The notes below the pieces were generated by a model. It did not search any database. It saw nothing but the letters and a program-made list of their open reading frames with translations, and was not told where the DNA came from. The translations under genes were made by a program, and so were the position numbers. A stretch of DNA of 64,000 nt from Ralstonia sp. A12. GTDB taxonomy: Bacteria > Pseudomonadota > Gammaproteobacteria > Burkholderiales > Burkholderiaceae. Location: NCBI RefSeq assembly GCF_000801955.1, contig NZ_JSZO01000024.1:1-64000 (forward strand), given 5' to 3'. This document shows positions 17,301 to 26,047 of the stretch, in pieces. Positions within the stretch are counted from its first letter, which is position 1. Each line of letters opens with the position of its first letter.

Positions 17301-17310
17301 TAACATGTCA
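17301..17310. promoter_or_regulatory. Candidate GntR operator, copy 3 (TAACATGTCA)
   Basis: This copy ends 23 bp before the ATG of GntR paralogue 2, where bound protein would block its own expression. It equals the copy at 6147. Confidence 0.5.
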
Positions 17311-17333
17311 CTAATGTACTTTTGAGCTTTCTT

Positions 17334-18011
17334 ATGCCCAAGACCGGTCGCACGCCCGGGACGCTTGCTGAGCAAGCGCACCAACAACTGGAAGAACTGA
17401 TCGTGACACTGGAGCTTGCTCCAGGCAGTGTCTGGTCGGAAGTCTCGCTGGCAGAAATGTTGAACACCGGCCGGACGCCCGTGCGAGAGGCCGCGCAACG
17501 GCTTGAAGCTGCACATCTGGTGGAGATCGTGCCGCGGCACGGCATCATGATCGCGAAGCCTGATATCCATGAGCAGCTCATGGTTCTGGAAACGCGCCGG
17601 GAGCTGGAGCGATTGATCGTGCAGCGTGCCGCCAGGCGCGCGCTACCTGCAGAGCGCAAGCAGATGCGTGAAGCTGCGACCAAGCTCACCGCCGCCGGCA
17701 AATCGAAGGACGTGCTCGCCTATCTCAGGAGCTTGTATTTGGCAAACCAGCTCATGGCAAAGCTGGCGCGCAATACATTTGCGGCTGAAGCCATTGCGCC
17801 CCTGCATGCGCTATCGCGGCGCTTCTACTACCTCCAACACGAGCGCCTGAATGACCTGCAGATGGTCAGCCAACTTCACGCGCGCGTTGCCAATGCAATC
17901 GCGGATGGCAATGAAGTGGAAGCGGGTGCGGCCGCCGATGCGATGATGGATTACATCGACCAGTTCACGCGTGAATCCCTCACGCGGGATTTTGAACCCA
18001 ATCATGCATAA
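17334..18011 (+). CDS. GntR-family regulator (FadR/FCD type), paralogue 2
   Basis: A 225-residue regulator with winged helix-turn-helix (about 10-70; APGSVWSEVSLAEMLNTGRT) and helical FCD effector domain (80-215), about 85 % identical to paralogue 1. The ATG at 17334 is preferred over the upstream TTG because both paralogues then start with 14 aligned residues before the shared AEQ. It is divergent from the MFS-led catabolic operon, with palindromes at both ends of the 288-bp interval, so it most likely represses the operon and itself until an acid or CoA ester binds. Confidence 0.92.
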   Translation: MPKTGRTPGTLAEQAHQQLEELIVTLELAPGSVWSEVSLAEMLNTGRTPVREAAQRLEAAHLVEIVPRHGIMIAKPDIHEQLMVLETRRELERLIVQRAARRALPAERKQMREAATKLTAAGKSKDVLAYLRSLYLANQLMAKLARNTFAAEAIAPLHALSRRFYYLQHERLNDLQMVSQLHARVANAIADGNEVEAGAAADAMMDYIDQFTRESLTRDFEPNHA

Positions 18012-18223
18012 GTAGGCTTCAGCCACCTTGCAACAGCACTCACCGACAAGCCGCCCAGGCAGCCGATCACTCATGCGGCGCCGGTGAAGCGCACGCCATC
18101 GATCAATTGAGGCATCGAACGCTCATCGGGCGAGATGACGTGACTCATGAACCATTGGGCGAAGCCTTCAGCGGCTCCCCGAGATGCGCGACCGATGGAT
18201 GGCTTCCCCACATGACACGCGGA

Positions 18224-19117
18224 CTACTCCCTCTGAATATGCGCGGCGAGATAGTCGATCAGCAGACGCACCTTCGGCACCAAGCCTCTGCGAGACGGAA
18301 AGACCGCGTGAATGATGCCCCCTTTCGGGGCCCAGCCGGGCAGGACGTCAACGAGCGTTCCGTTGCGCAGATCCGCTTCGACGACCATGCATGGCAATTG
18401 AACGATACCCACCCCCTGCTGCGCGGCACGCCGCAACGCGGTCATGTCATCCGTGACGTACCGCGGTTGATGCCGCACCTGCGCTTCCATCCCCTGCGGC
18501 CCGACCAAGTGCCAAACGTGGTCGCGAGGCGGCCCCCAATCCAAGGTCGGCATACCAGCGAGATCCTCTGGATGCTTCGGCAACTCGCGCCCCTCCAGAA
18601 ACGCGGGGCAAGCAACCAGCCTCTGCAGGCTGTCAGACAGCACCCGCATCACCAAATCGCTGTCGTCCAGAGGAGGGAAACGCACGCGTAGCGCGAGGTC
18701 CAGGCGTTCTCCCAGGACGTCGACACGACGATTGGTCGCCTCAAGATGCACCTGCACCCTCGGGTACTCAACCATGAACTGCGCCACCAATCCGGCGATG
18801 CGGTACTCCAGCAATGCCGTCGGGCAACTCATGCGCACGATGCCTTGCGGCTCGGAGCGCTCGCGTTCCATGATCTCGCGCGCCGCATCCGCTTCCACCA
18901 GAACCCCCAGGCAGCGCTCATAGAACTCGCGCCCGGTTTCGGTGACCGAGAAGTGCCTCGTTGAGCGCTGCAGCAGCCGCACCCCGTACTGCGCTTCCAG
19001 TGCCGCAATGCGCCGGCTGAGCTTGGACTTCGGCATGCCAAGCGCGAGGCCTGCTCGCGTAAACCCGCCGTGCTCCACCACTTTGACGAAGTAATAGAGG
19101 TCATTCAGGTCGTCCAC
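18224..19117 (-). CDS. LysR-family transcriptional regulator
   Basis: A 297-residue regulator with helix-turn-helix at 1-60 (DLNDLYYFVKVVEHGGF, PKSKLSRRIAALEAQYG) and a substrate-binding domain to the end. I chose the GTG at 19117, giving DDLNDLYYF, because AAAGGA sits six bases before it and relatives commonly start there; an ATG five codons upstream lacks a ribosome site. It is divergent from the isochorismatase-family hydrolase at 19294 and probably controls it. This subgroup often governs quinone- or redox-responsive enzymes, but the inducer is not visible. Confidence 0.88.
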   Translation of the reverse strand: MDDLNDLYYFVKVVEHGGFTRAGLALGMPKSKLSRRIAALEAQYGVRLLQRSTRHFSVTETGREFYERCLGVLVEADAAREIMERERSEPQGIVRMSCPTALLEYRIAGLVAQFMVEYPRVQVHLEATNRRVDVLGERLDLALRVRFPPLDDSDLVMRVLSDSLQRLVACPAFLEGRELPKHPEDLAGMPTLDWGPPRDHVWHLVGPQGMEAQVRHQPRYVTDDMTALRRAAQQGVGIVQLPCMVVEADLRNGTLVDVLPGWAPKGGIIHAVFPSRRGLVPKVRLLIDYLAAHIQRE

Positions 19118-19293
19118 GATTGTTCCTTTCATAGAACACAGACGGCATGTTACGGCACTACTGGGGTCGTTTTTTCAGACCTATGATGCCTTCAAGCTTC
19201 TGCGGCGAGCGTGAAATCCTTCCTCGGCATGACGGTGGGCCGTCAGTCCTGAAACGCTGAGCAGTAGCATCCCCCCTTGCTCCGGAGATGATC

Positions 19294-19932
19294 ATGGCTA
19301 GCGAACCCATTCGCGATCCCGCAAACGACCACTTGTTGACTCCGCAGAACGCGGCCTTCGTGATCATCGACTACCAACCGGTCCAGGTGAACTCTATCGC
19401 CTCCATGGATCGTCAGTTGCTGATCAATAACATCGTAGGCACGTCGCGTGCCGCGGTTGCCTACAAGCTCCCGATCGTGCACTCCACGGTCAATGTGAAG
19501 ACCGGTTTGAACAAACCGCCAATTCCGCAACTACGGAAAGTGTTGGGCGATTTCCCCACCTACGACCGCACCTCGATCAACTCGTGGGAAGACGTGGAGT
19601 TCCGCGAGGCAGTCAAGGCAACGGGGCGCAGGAAACTGATCATGACGGCCCTGTGGACGGAAGCCTGTCTGACGTTCCCGGCACTGGACGCCCTCAAGGA
19701 AGGCTATGAAGTCTACGTTGTGGTTGACGCCGTAGGCGGCACTTCGGTGGCAGCGCACGAGGCTGCGCTGCGCCGTATCGAGCAGGCGGGCGGCAAGATG
19801 ATCAGCGTGGCGCAGTTGTTCTGCGAGTTGCAGCGTGACTGGTCCCGCAGTGAAACCGTCCCGGCTTTCATCGACCTCTTTATCCAGACCGGCGGCACCG
19901 CAGGCATCCAGTTCTCGTACGATCGCAGCTAA
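19294..19932 (+). CDS. Isochorismatase-family hydrolase (YcaC-like)
   Basis: A 212-residue cytoplasmic cysteine hydrolase. The catalytic Asp is in AAFVIIDYQP (about residue 25) and the nucleophile Cys in MTALWTEACLTFPAL (about 120), with the loop VDAVGGTSVAAHEAALRRI after it, as in YcaC-type enzymes. These hydrolyse amide or related C-N bonds, often of unknown natural substrates. The start is the ATG at 19294 because GGAG lies six bases upstream; an earlier ATG at 19288 touches the ribosome site. A strong hairpin follows the stop. Confidence 0.88.
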   Translation: MASEPIRDPANDHLLTPQNAAFVIIDYQPVQVNSIASMDRQLLINNIVGTSRAAVAYKLPIVHSTVNVKTGLNKPPIPQLRKVLGDFPTYDRTSINSWEDVEFREAVKATGRRKLIMTALWTEACLTFPALDALKEGYEVYVVVDAVGGTSVAAHEAALRRIEQAGGKMISVAQLFCELQRDWSRSETVPAFIDLFIQTGGTAGIQFSYDRS

Positions 19933-19939
19933 TCTACAG

Positions 19940-19960
19940 GCGGGCCGGTAGCCGGCCCGC
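19940..19960. terminator. GC-rich hairpin between convergent genes
   Basis: GCGGGCCGG (19940-19948) pairs perfectly with CCGGCCCGC (19952-19960), with a 3-base loop. It lies between the stops of the isochorismatase gene and the convergent LysR gene and probably serves both. It has no U tract. Confidence 0.6.
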
Positions 19961-19964
19961 ACTG

Positions 19965-20870
19965 CTACGCGCCCCCCGCAAATGCGGGAGACACGGAAAA
20001 ATCCACCTGCGCCTGCGCCAACGGCTGCATGGCCGCGATCAGCGCCCGCGCATCACCACGCCGCCACTGGAAAGCGTAGTGCAGCGGCGCCAGCGGCGTC
20101 CGAGCACCCACGTTGCGCAGGTTCAGCGCTCCCACCCAATACGCGGGCAGAAAACCCACGCCCACACCCTGCCGCAGCATGCCCGCCACTGCACCCCAGC
20201 TATTGCATACGATGCGCTCTTGCACCATGGCACGGTTGGCCAGCAGCCAATCGTCCAGCAACCGCGTGGTCCCCGCCCCGGCAGGCAGCGTGACAAGCGG
20301 GTGGCGTTGCAGAAGCGTTGCCGCGCTCTGGCGGCCCACGCCCGGCAGATTGGGGGCTGCGGCCCAGGCAAAGTGCGCGGCCCCCACGGGCTGCGACAGC
20401 AGTTCACTGCGCGAGGATCGGCCCGCAATCACGGCAAAGTCCAGCTCGCCATCGGCCAGACGGCGCTCCAGCACGCCGCCCACATCCACGTAGGGCTCCA
20501 GCCCCAGTTGCGGGTGTGCCTGCCGTGCCGCCGCCACGAAGGCGGGCAACCAGGTCAACGCGGAAAGATCGCCCACCCCAAAGCGACAGTGCCCCGTGAG
20601 CTCGGCCCGCGCGTCCAGCGTCTGGCCCAGCGCCGCCATGGCGTTGAGCACGCCGAGTGCAGCAGGCAGCAGGCGCTCGCCCGCCTCGGTGAGCGCAGCA
20701 CGGTGCCCACTGCGGTCGAACAGCGACTGGCCCAGCGCGGCTTCCAGTTCAGCAATCCGCTTGGACAGCGATGACACCGACAGGTGCACACGCTCGGCCG
20801 CGGTGGCGAAATTGGCGCAAGTCGCGGCCCACCAAAAGGCTTCGAGTTGCTTGATCGATGGCTGGGGCAT
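19965..20870 (-). CDS. LysR-family transcriptional regulator
   Basis: A 301-residue regulator. The helix-turn-helix region (1-62) has IKQLEAFWWAATCANFATAA and VSSLSKRIAELEAALGQ. The effector domain follows to about 295. It is divergent from the hydroxyacid oxidase gene. The shared promoter region holds an inverted repeat, AAAGCGAA (20888-20895) with TTCGCTTT (20914-20921), a likely LysR-type site. It probably activates the oxidase and the MHS transporter in response to their substrate. Confidence 0.88.
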   Translation of the reverse strand: MPQPSIKQLEAFWWAATCANFATAAERVHLSVSSLSKRIAELEAALGQSLFDRSGHRAALTEAGERLLPAALGVLNAMAALGQTLDARAELTGHCRFGVGDLSALTWLPAFVAAARQAHPQLGLEPYVDVGGVLERRLADGELDFAVIAGRSSRSELLSQPVGAAHFAWAAAPNLPGVGRQSAATLLQRHPLVTLPAGAGTTRLLDDWLLANRAMVQERIVCNSWGAVAGMLRQGVGVGFLPAYWVGALNLRNVGARTPLAPLHYAFQWRRGDARALIAAMQPLAQAQVDFSVSPAFAGGA

Positions 20871-20887
20871 GGTGATCTTGTTTCATA

Positions 20888-20921
20888 AAAGCGAACATAT
20901 CCATTCTAAATATTTCGCTTT
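20888..20921. promoter_or_regulatory. Inverted repeat in LysR/hydroxyacid-oxidase divergent promoter
   Basis: AAAGCGAA at 20888-20895 is the exact reverse complement of TTCGCTTT at 20914-20921, with an 18-bp spacer; a further TTCGC follows at 20924. Size and location suit a LysR regulator site. Confidence 0.5.
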
Positions 20922-20981
20922 AATTCGCAAAACCCAGGCTCTACAGTGTCGCAGCTTTTTGGAGCAATCCGCACCACCGCC

Positions 20982-22178
20982 ATGGCTTCCTACGCTGAAC
21001 CCTCATCCGTGACCCTGCCTGCCGCGCTGCGCAACATGCTGTCGCTGCACGACTTCGAGGCCGCCGCACGCCGGCGCCTGCCCCGGCCCATCTTTGGCTA
21101 CATCGCGGGCGCCGCGGAGGACAACGCTTCGCTGCGCGATAACCGAACGGTGTTTGACGAATACGCGTTCTCCACCCGGGTGCTGCGCGATGTCTCGAAG
21201 CGTTCACAGGCGGTGGAGCTGTTCGGCCAGCGCTACAGCAGCCCGTTCGGCATTGCGCCGATGGGCATCAACGCGCTGACCACCTATCGCGGCGATCTGG
21301 TCCTGGCGCGCGCGGCGCAGCAGGCGGGCATCGTGTCGATCATGAGCGGGACGTCGCTGATCCCCATGGAAGAGGTGGCGCGTGCAAGCCCGGCTACCTG
21401 GTTCCAGGCCTACATTCCAGGCGACCAGGCGCGCATCGATGCGCTGATCGACCGCGTGGAGCGTGCCGGCTTCGGCACGCTGATGGTGACCGTGGACATC
21501 CCCATCTCGGCCAACCGTGAGAACAACATCCGCACCGGCTTCTCCACCCCACTTCGCCCCAGCCTGCGCCTGGCCTGGGACGGCATGGTCCGGCCCGACT
21601 GGGTGATGGGCACCTTCCTGCGGACGTTGCTGCGCCACGGCATGCCGCACTTCGAGAACTCGTTCGCCACGCGCGGGGCCCCGATCATGTCGTCCTCCGT
21701 GCTGCGCGATTTTTCGGCGCGCGACCATCTGACCTGGCGCCACATCGAAGCCATTCGCCGCCGCTGGAAGGGGCCGCTGGTGGTCAAAGGGCTGCTCAGC
21801 GTGGAGGACGCACTGGAGGCCCGACGTGTGGGTGCCGATGGCATCGTGCTGTCCAACCACGGTGGTCGCCAGCTTGACGGTGCAGCCTCGCCCATGCGCG
21901 TGCTCGAAGCCGTGGTCGCCACCTTGGGGCCCCATTACCCCGTGCTCATCGACAGCGGCTTCCGGCGTGGCTCCGACGTGCTCAAAGCCCTGGCGCTGGG
22001 GGCGCGCATGGTGCTGGTGGGCCGCCCCTTCAACTACGCCGCCGCCGTAGCGGGCGAGGCAGGTGTGGCCCACGCCATCAGCCTGTTGCGCGACGAGGTC
22101 GACCGCAACCTGGCCATGTTGGGCGTGACAGGCTGCACCGAGCTTGGGCCACAACACATCGTGCGCCGCCGCCCTTGA
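20982..22178 (+). CDS. FMN-dependent alpha-hydroxyacid oxidase/dehydrogenase
   Basis: A TIM-barrel flavoenzyme of about 398 residues in the L-lactate dehydrogenase/glycolate oxidase family. Signatures are FGIAPMGINAL near 85, VVKGLLSVEDA with the FMN-contacting Lys near 270, SNHGGRQLDG with the catalytic His near 292, and DSGFRRGSDV for phosphate binding. It oxidises a 2-hydroxy acid (lactate, mandelate or similar) to the 2-oxo acid. The ATG at 20982 is preferred; a GTG at 20946 is also open and neither has a strong ribosome site. It is followed by an MHS transporter likely to import the substrate. Confidence 0.9.
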   Translation: MASYAEPSSVTLPAALRNMLSLHDFEAAARRRLPRPIFGYIAGAAEDNASLRDNRTVFDEYAFSTRVLRDVSKRSQAVELFGQRYSSPFGIAPMGINALTTYRGDLVLARAAQQAGIVSIMSGTSLIPMEEVARASPATWFQAYIPGDQARIDALIDRVERAGFGTLMVTVDIPISANRENNIRTGFSTPLRPSLRLAWDGMVRPDWVMGTFLRTLLRHGMPHFENSFATRGAPIMSSSVLRDFSARDHLTWRHIEAIRRRWKGPLVVKGLLSVEDALEARRVGADGIVLSNHGGRQLDGAASPMRVLEAVVATLGPHYPVLIDSGFRRGSDVLKALALGARMVLVGRPFNYAAAVAGEAGVAHAISLLRDEVDRNLAMLGVTGCTELGPQHIVRRRP

Positions 22179-22267
22179 GCGGTTGCCCCAAGGTTGCCAG
22201 CAGACACGATAACGACGGATGCACGCCGTCCGGATCGATAAAAAAGACACATTACAAAAGAGACACC

Positions 22268-23575
22268 ATGAAAGACCTTCACCTTGAAACACCGGATGAC
22301 AGCAAGAAACGACTGAGGAAAGTTGCGGCCGCCACGATCGTTGGCTCAATGCTGGAGTGGTATGACTTTTATCTGTACGCCACCATGGCCTCGATCGTCT
22401 TCAGCAAGATCTTCTTTGATACCTCCAATCCGACCAACGCCACGCTGCAGGCGTTTGCCACGTTTGCGATCGGCTTTGTCGCCCGGCCGGTTGGTGGCAT
22501 TTTCTTTGGCTACTTCGGTGACAAGTACGGTCGCAAGAAGATGCTGTTCGTCACGTTCTGCCTGATGGGACTGTGCACAACGGCAATCGGCCTGATTCCA
22601 ACCTATGCGTCCATCGGCTTCTGGGCGCCGCTGCTGCTTGTGCTGATTCGCATTGTTCAGGGCTTGGGGGCCGGTGCCGAGCTGGCCGGCGCCGCCGTGA
22701 CTTCATACGAACACGCCGCAGAAAACCGCAAGGGCCGCCAAGGATCGTGGCCAGCGCTGGGCTTGAATCTGGGGCTGCTGCTGTCGTCGCTGACCGTCTA
22801 TCTGCTCACGATGGCGGGGGATCGATTCCTGCTCGCCGGTGGATGGCGCATTCCCTTCCTCCTGAGCTTCGTCCTGGTGTTGGTCGGGATGTGGGTACGC
22901 AAGAGCCTGCCCGAAACCCCCGAATACGCCTCTTTTGAAGAGAGCCACCGTCAGGAAAAGCCCATTCGAGATCTGCTCGCCTCGCATCTCAAAGGCCTTG
23001 GTGTGGTCTTCTTTATCGCGGTTGGGTACAACGCCATCAGCTACATCTTCAAGACGTTCTCTCTGGCTTACCTCACCCAGTTCAAGGGCGTCTCTGCCAA
23101 CGTCACATCGCTCTCGGTGACCTTGGCAAGCCTGGTCGCGATTGTGACGGTGCCGCTCTTCGGCTGGATGTGCGACAAGTTCAGCAGCAAGAAGGTACTG
23201 ATGGTAGGCGGCATCCTGTCTGCGCTCTTTGCCTATCCATTCCTGTCGCTGCTGGGAACGGGTAACAGCCAACTGATCTACTGGGCAATGGTCATCGGCA
23301 CCGGCGTTCTGGCCCCGATGATGTTCGCGCCACAGGGGTCGTTTCTCAGTCGCCAGTTTCCCGTGCAGAGCCGTTCCACAGGCGTCGGTTCGGGCCGCGA
23401 AATCGGCACCGCCCTGGCGGGAGGATTGGCACCGCTGTGGGCGTTGTCGATGGTTGCGCAATCGGCAACCCATGCCACAGGTGGCGTTGTCGTGATCCTG
23501 GTCTGCTCCGGGTTGATGGTCGCCATCGCGACGTTGTTCGATCAGGGGCGTCGATTCGGCAGTCACAAGAACTGA
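22268..23575 (+). CDS. MFS transporter, metabolite:H+ symporter (MHS) type
   Basis: A 435-residue inner-membrane transporter with about 12 helices. Early residues GSMLEWYDFYLYATMAS and motif A in ARPVGGIFFGYFGDKYGRKK identify the MHS subfamily, which imports organic acids such as 2-oxoglutarate, shikimate or citrate with protons. It lies 89 bp downstream of the hydroxyacid oxidase on the same strand and probably brings in that enzyme's substrate. A 14-bp hairpin follows the stop. Confidence 0.9.
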   Translation: MKDLHLETPDDSKKRLRKVAAATIVGSMLEWYDFYLYATMASIVFSKIFFDTSNPTNATLQAFATFAIGFVARPVGGIFFGYFGDKYGRKKMLFVTFCLMGLCTTAIGLIPTYASIGFWAPLLLVLIRIVQGLGAGAELAGAAVTSYEHAAENRKGRQGSWPALGLNLGLLLSSLTVYLLTMAGDRFLLAGGWRIPFLLSFVLVLVGMWVRKSLPETPEYASFEESHRQEKPIRDLLASHLKGLGVVFFIAVGYNAISYIFKTFSLAYLTQFKGVSANVTSLSVTLASLVAIVTVPLFGWMCDKFSSKKVLMVGGILSALFAYPFLSLLGTGNSQLIYWAMVIGTGVLAPMMFAPQGSFLSRQFPVQSRSTGVGSGREIGTALAGGLAPLWALSMVAQSATHATGGVVVILVCSGLMVAIATLFDQGRRFGSHKN

Positions 23576-23583
23576 TCGCAGAT

Positions 23584-23630
23584 GCGCCGGCAGAGGTGCG
23601 TTCCGAGCGTGAATCGACCTCTGCCGGCGC
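23584..23630. terminator. Long hairpin between convergent genes
   Basis: GCGCCGGCAGAGGT (23584-23597) pairs perfectly with ACCTCTGCCGGCGC (23617-23630) around a 19-base loop, between the MHS transporter stop and the convergent ankyrin gene stop. It is a probable bidirectional terminator without a clear U tract. Confidence 0.55.
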
Positions 23631-23651
23631 AAGTGGGTTGCACGCCGGCGC

Positions 23652-25721
23652 TCAACCCTTCTTGCGTTGTGCGGCAAGGCCTTCGCGACAGGCGGCGTAG
23701 CCCTGATCCGGCTGGCCCGCACCATGCCGGCTTAGCCAGTCCGCTGCCTTGTTGGCGTCGTAGCAGCGCGCCAGCGCCAACAAGCTGAACCCATTGGGAT
23801 CGGTCAGTTTCAGATTGAGTGCCTTGGGGCCCTGCATCATGGCATCGAGCATGTCGACACGGTCATCCATGATCGCGTAGGTGAAAGCAGGAAACCCTTT
23901 GGTATCGGGCGCATTGGGGTCGACGCCATAGCGCAGCAGCACCTTGAGCACAGCAACGCTGTTGGGCCCTTGATTACCGAGTGCAATGCCAAGGGGATCG
24001 TAGGCACAGTCGGTACATGGCTTGCCGGTTGCTGCATTGTTGTAGTGCTTGAGCATCGCCTCGACCAGATCGGGTCTCGGCCCATCTGGGATCCAGGAGA
24101 TGTTCAGACGCAGATACCGGGTCAGCAGCGCATTGCCGCCAACCGGATACGGCAAGTCAACGCGCAAGCCGTGGTTGAGCATGTCCAGGAATTTATCTGG
24201 CGCACTGCGGGCGAAGAAGGCAAGCGACGCATTGTCACGCTCCACACCGGTGATAAAGCTGCGAGACACGTCCCCGCCATGACTGAGCAGCAGCTCGACG
24301 GCGCTCCAGTCGATCGTCTTGCCATTGCGCAGTTCGGCTTGAACCAGCGGATCAACCACGTCGGGCGGCAGTTTGCCGCCGGCAGATTTGGCACGCTGAA
24401 ATGCGGCGTCCAGCAAGGTCGCATAGAGCGCCGGCTGCGCACGCGCGCGCAACAGCACCCTCGCATCGCGTGGGTCAAGACCGTGCTTGAGCAGACGATC
24501 CACACCCACCGTGTTTTTCGTGTCGATGACCGGAATGAACAGCGCGCTGGCATCGCGCGGCTGCACCTTGGCGGCCTTGAAGATCGTCTCGAATACGGCA
24601 TCGGCAACCTGCGGCTCGAGTGCCCACGGCAACACGGCATGGGCAACCGTGCTACTGGATCCCTGGGCATCCAACGCGCCCAGCGCTTGCAACCCGGCGA
24701 GCGCATGGGTCGCCTGCGCCTGCGGCATGGCGAGTGTGTACCGGACCACGTCCTTCACGCTCTGAGTATCGTCAGCCGGAGCCTTTGGCAGACGCGGCAG
24801 GATATCTTCGTTGAATGCGGCGAAATACTCGGCCTGAAGCGGGACTGGCGGGTCGGTATCGAACAGCGGGGTGTTGCGCATCAACCAGTGGCGTGCGGCC
24901 GGCCACCACGTGTCTTTGCCCGCTTCGTCGCGGGGCACTTCCTCCGCCTTGAGTAGGATCCTCGCCTCGGCAAGCGTCGCTGCGCGATCCGCGCGCAAGC
25001 TAACGCTGGTGAACGTGTCAAGGCTGAGCAGATCATTGAGACGCTGACCGCAGATCACCTCCGCCTGCCGATCGGGCTTCAGCCCGTCGAAGCGTTTGCG
25101 ATAGTCGGCAGGCAAGGCATCGAAGGCAGCCTGGGTGATGGCCGGCGACCGCAGGCCAGGACAAGCAAAACTCGACGCCTCTTTGCCGGCAATCGCCTTG
25201 GGCAGCGGCGGCAGCGGTGCCGGCGATGCGCCTTCGGCCGCCACGCGGTAAAGATCGCGCCCGTCAACCTGAAAACCCTGCATGACCAGCATCAGCGCAT
25301 CCGTACCCATGTGATACGTGCTGAAGTTGCGCCCGGTGATCGACGTGGCCTGGTAGGCCGTGCCCTTCGGGGCTTCGATCAGCAGCGCTCCAGCGCCAGC
25401 CAGCACGCAACCGTGAGCGAAGGAGATCTCCAACTCCGGCTTGTTGGTCACCTCTACCAGCTCGACGGTCTCCGCACTCCAACGGCCATCGGCCTGTTTG
25501 GTGCGCACAACGAAGCCGTTGCTGTTGTGCTCGATCCGGAAGAAGGCGGGGGTACCTTGCTTGGTGGCGAAATCGCCCACCCAGGTCTCGCAGGTGGCGC
25601 CCTGGCCTGTCGAGGCAGTGGCCAGTCCGGCCGCCTGCAACAACCCCAGCGCCAGCGCAACCGAAGTCAGTAGATTGCGTGGCGAGCATCGCTTGCGTTG
25701 GATGGCGCCGTTGCCCCGCAT
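23652..25721 (-). CDS. Secreted ankyrin-repeat protein, unknown function
   Basis: About 689 residues from the chosen ATG, which gives a basic start (IQRKRCSPRN) and hydrophobic core (LLTSVALALGLLQAAGLATA), a standard Sec signal. A frame starting at 25781 adds 20 residues. Residues about 37-160 form a Cys-containing N-terminal domain, a long helical middle follows, and ankyrin-like repeats lie near the C-terminus (DPLGIALGNQGPNSVAVLKV, YGVDPNAPDTKGFPAFTYA). It is probably periplasmic. Ankyrin repeats bind proteins, and the partner is unknown. Many Cys (CETW, CPGL, CTDC, CYDA, CREG) suggest disulfides. Confidence 0.72.
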   Translation of the reverse strand: MRGNGAIQRKRCSPRNLLTSVALALGLLQAAGLATASTGQGATCETWVGDFATKQGTPAFFRIEHNSNGFVVRTKQADGRWSAETVELVEVTNKPELEISFAHGCVLAGAGALLIEAPKGTAYQATSITGRNFSTYHMGTDALMLVMQGFQVDGRDLYRVAAEGASPAPLPPLPKAIAGKEASSFACPGLRSPAITQAAFDALPADYRKRFDGLKPDRQAEVICGQRLNDLLSLDTFTSVSLRADRAATLAEARILLKAEEVPRDEAGKDTWWPAARHWLMRNTPLFDTDPPVPLQAEYFAAFNEDILPRLPKAPADDTQSVKDVVRYTLAMPQAQATHALAGLQALGALDAQGSSSTVAHAVLPWALEPQVADAVFETIFKAAKVQPRDASALFIPVIDTKNTVGVDRLLKHGLDPRDARVLLRARAQPALYATLLDAAFQRAKSAGGKLPPDVVDPLVQAELRNGKTIDWSAVELLLSHGGDVSRSFITGVERDNASLAFFARSAPDKFLDMLNHGLRVDLPYPVGGNALLTRYLRLNISWIPDGPRPDLVEAMLKHYNNAATGKPCTDCAYDPLGIALGNQGPNSVAVLKVLLRYGVDPNAPDTKGFPAFTYAIMDDRVDMLDAMMQGPKALNLKLTDPNGFSLLALARCYDANKAADWLSRHGAGQPDQGYAACREGLAAQRKKG

Positions 25722-26047
25722 GCCAGGCAACACGCCAGCTGTGCTGCCAGGGCGGGCGGATACATCAAGGAGAACAGTCATCTGTTTGTATATTGTTAGG
25801 GTGCTCTACGACAGAAGGCGCGCGTGAGTGTATGACAGGATGCCTGCCAGGCGAACAGCTGCGAAAGCCCAACACGCCCATGGCGGGTGATCGCCAAGGG
25901 TACGAAACAGGTGGTCAATGAGCCGTCCTACCCTGAGCGGCATGTGACGCGCTCAGGCAATCAAGTTCTCGGAGACTGCGGCTCTCGACGGTGCGCCGCA
26001 GCGGGGCCGAGCAGTTGGCCAACCGCAAAGAAACAGGCACCGCCAGC
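25722..26047. other. Intergenic region, no gene seen
   Basis: About 326 bp between the ankyrin gene start and the end of the third response regulator gene. It should contain the ankyrin gene promoter on its left side. I see no conserved motif or protein-like frame. Confidence 0.45.
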
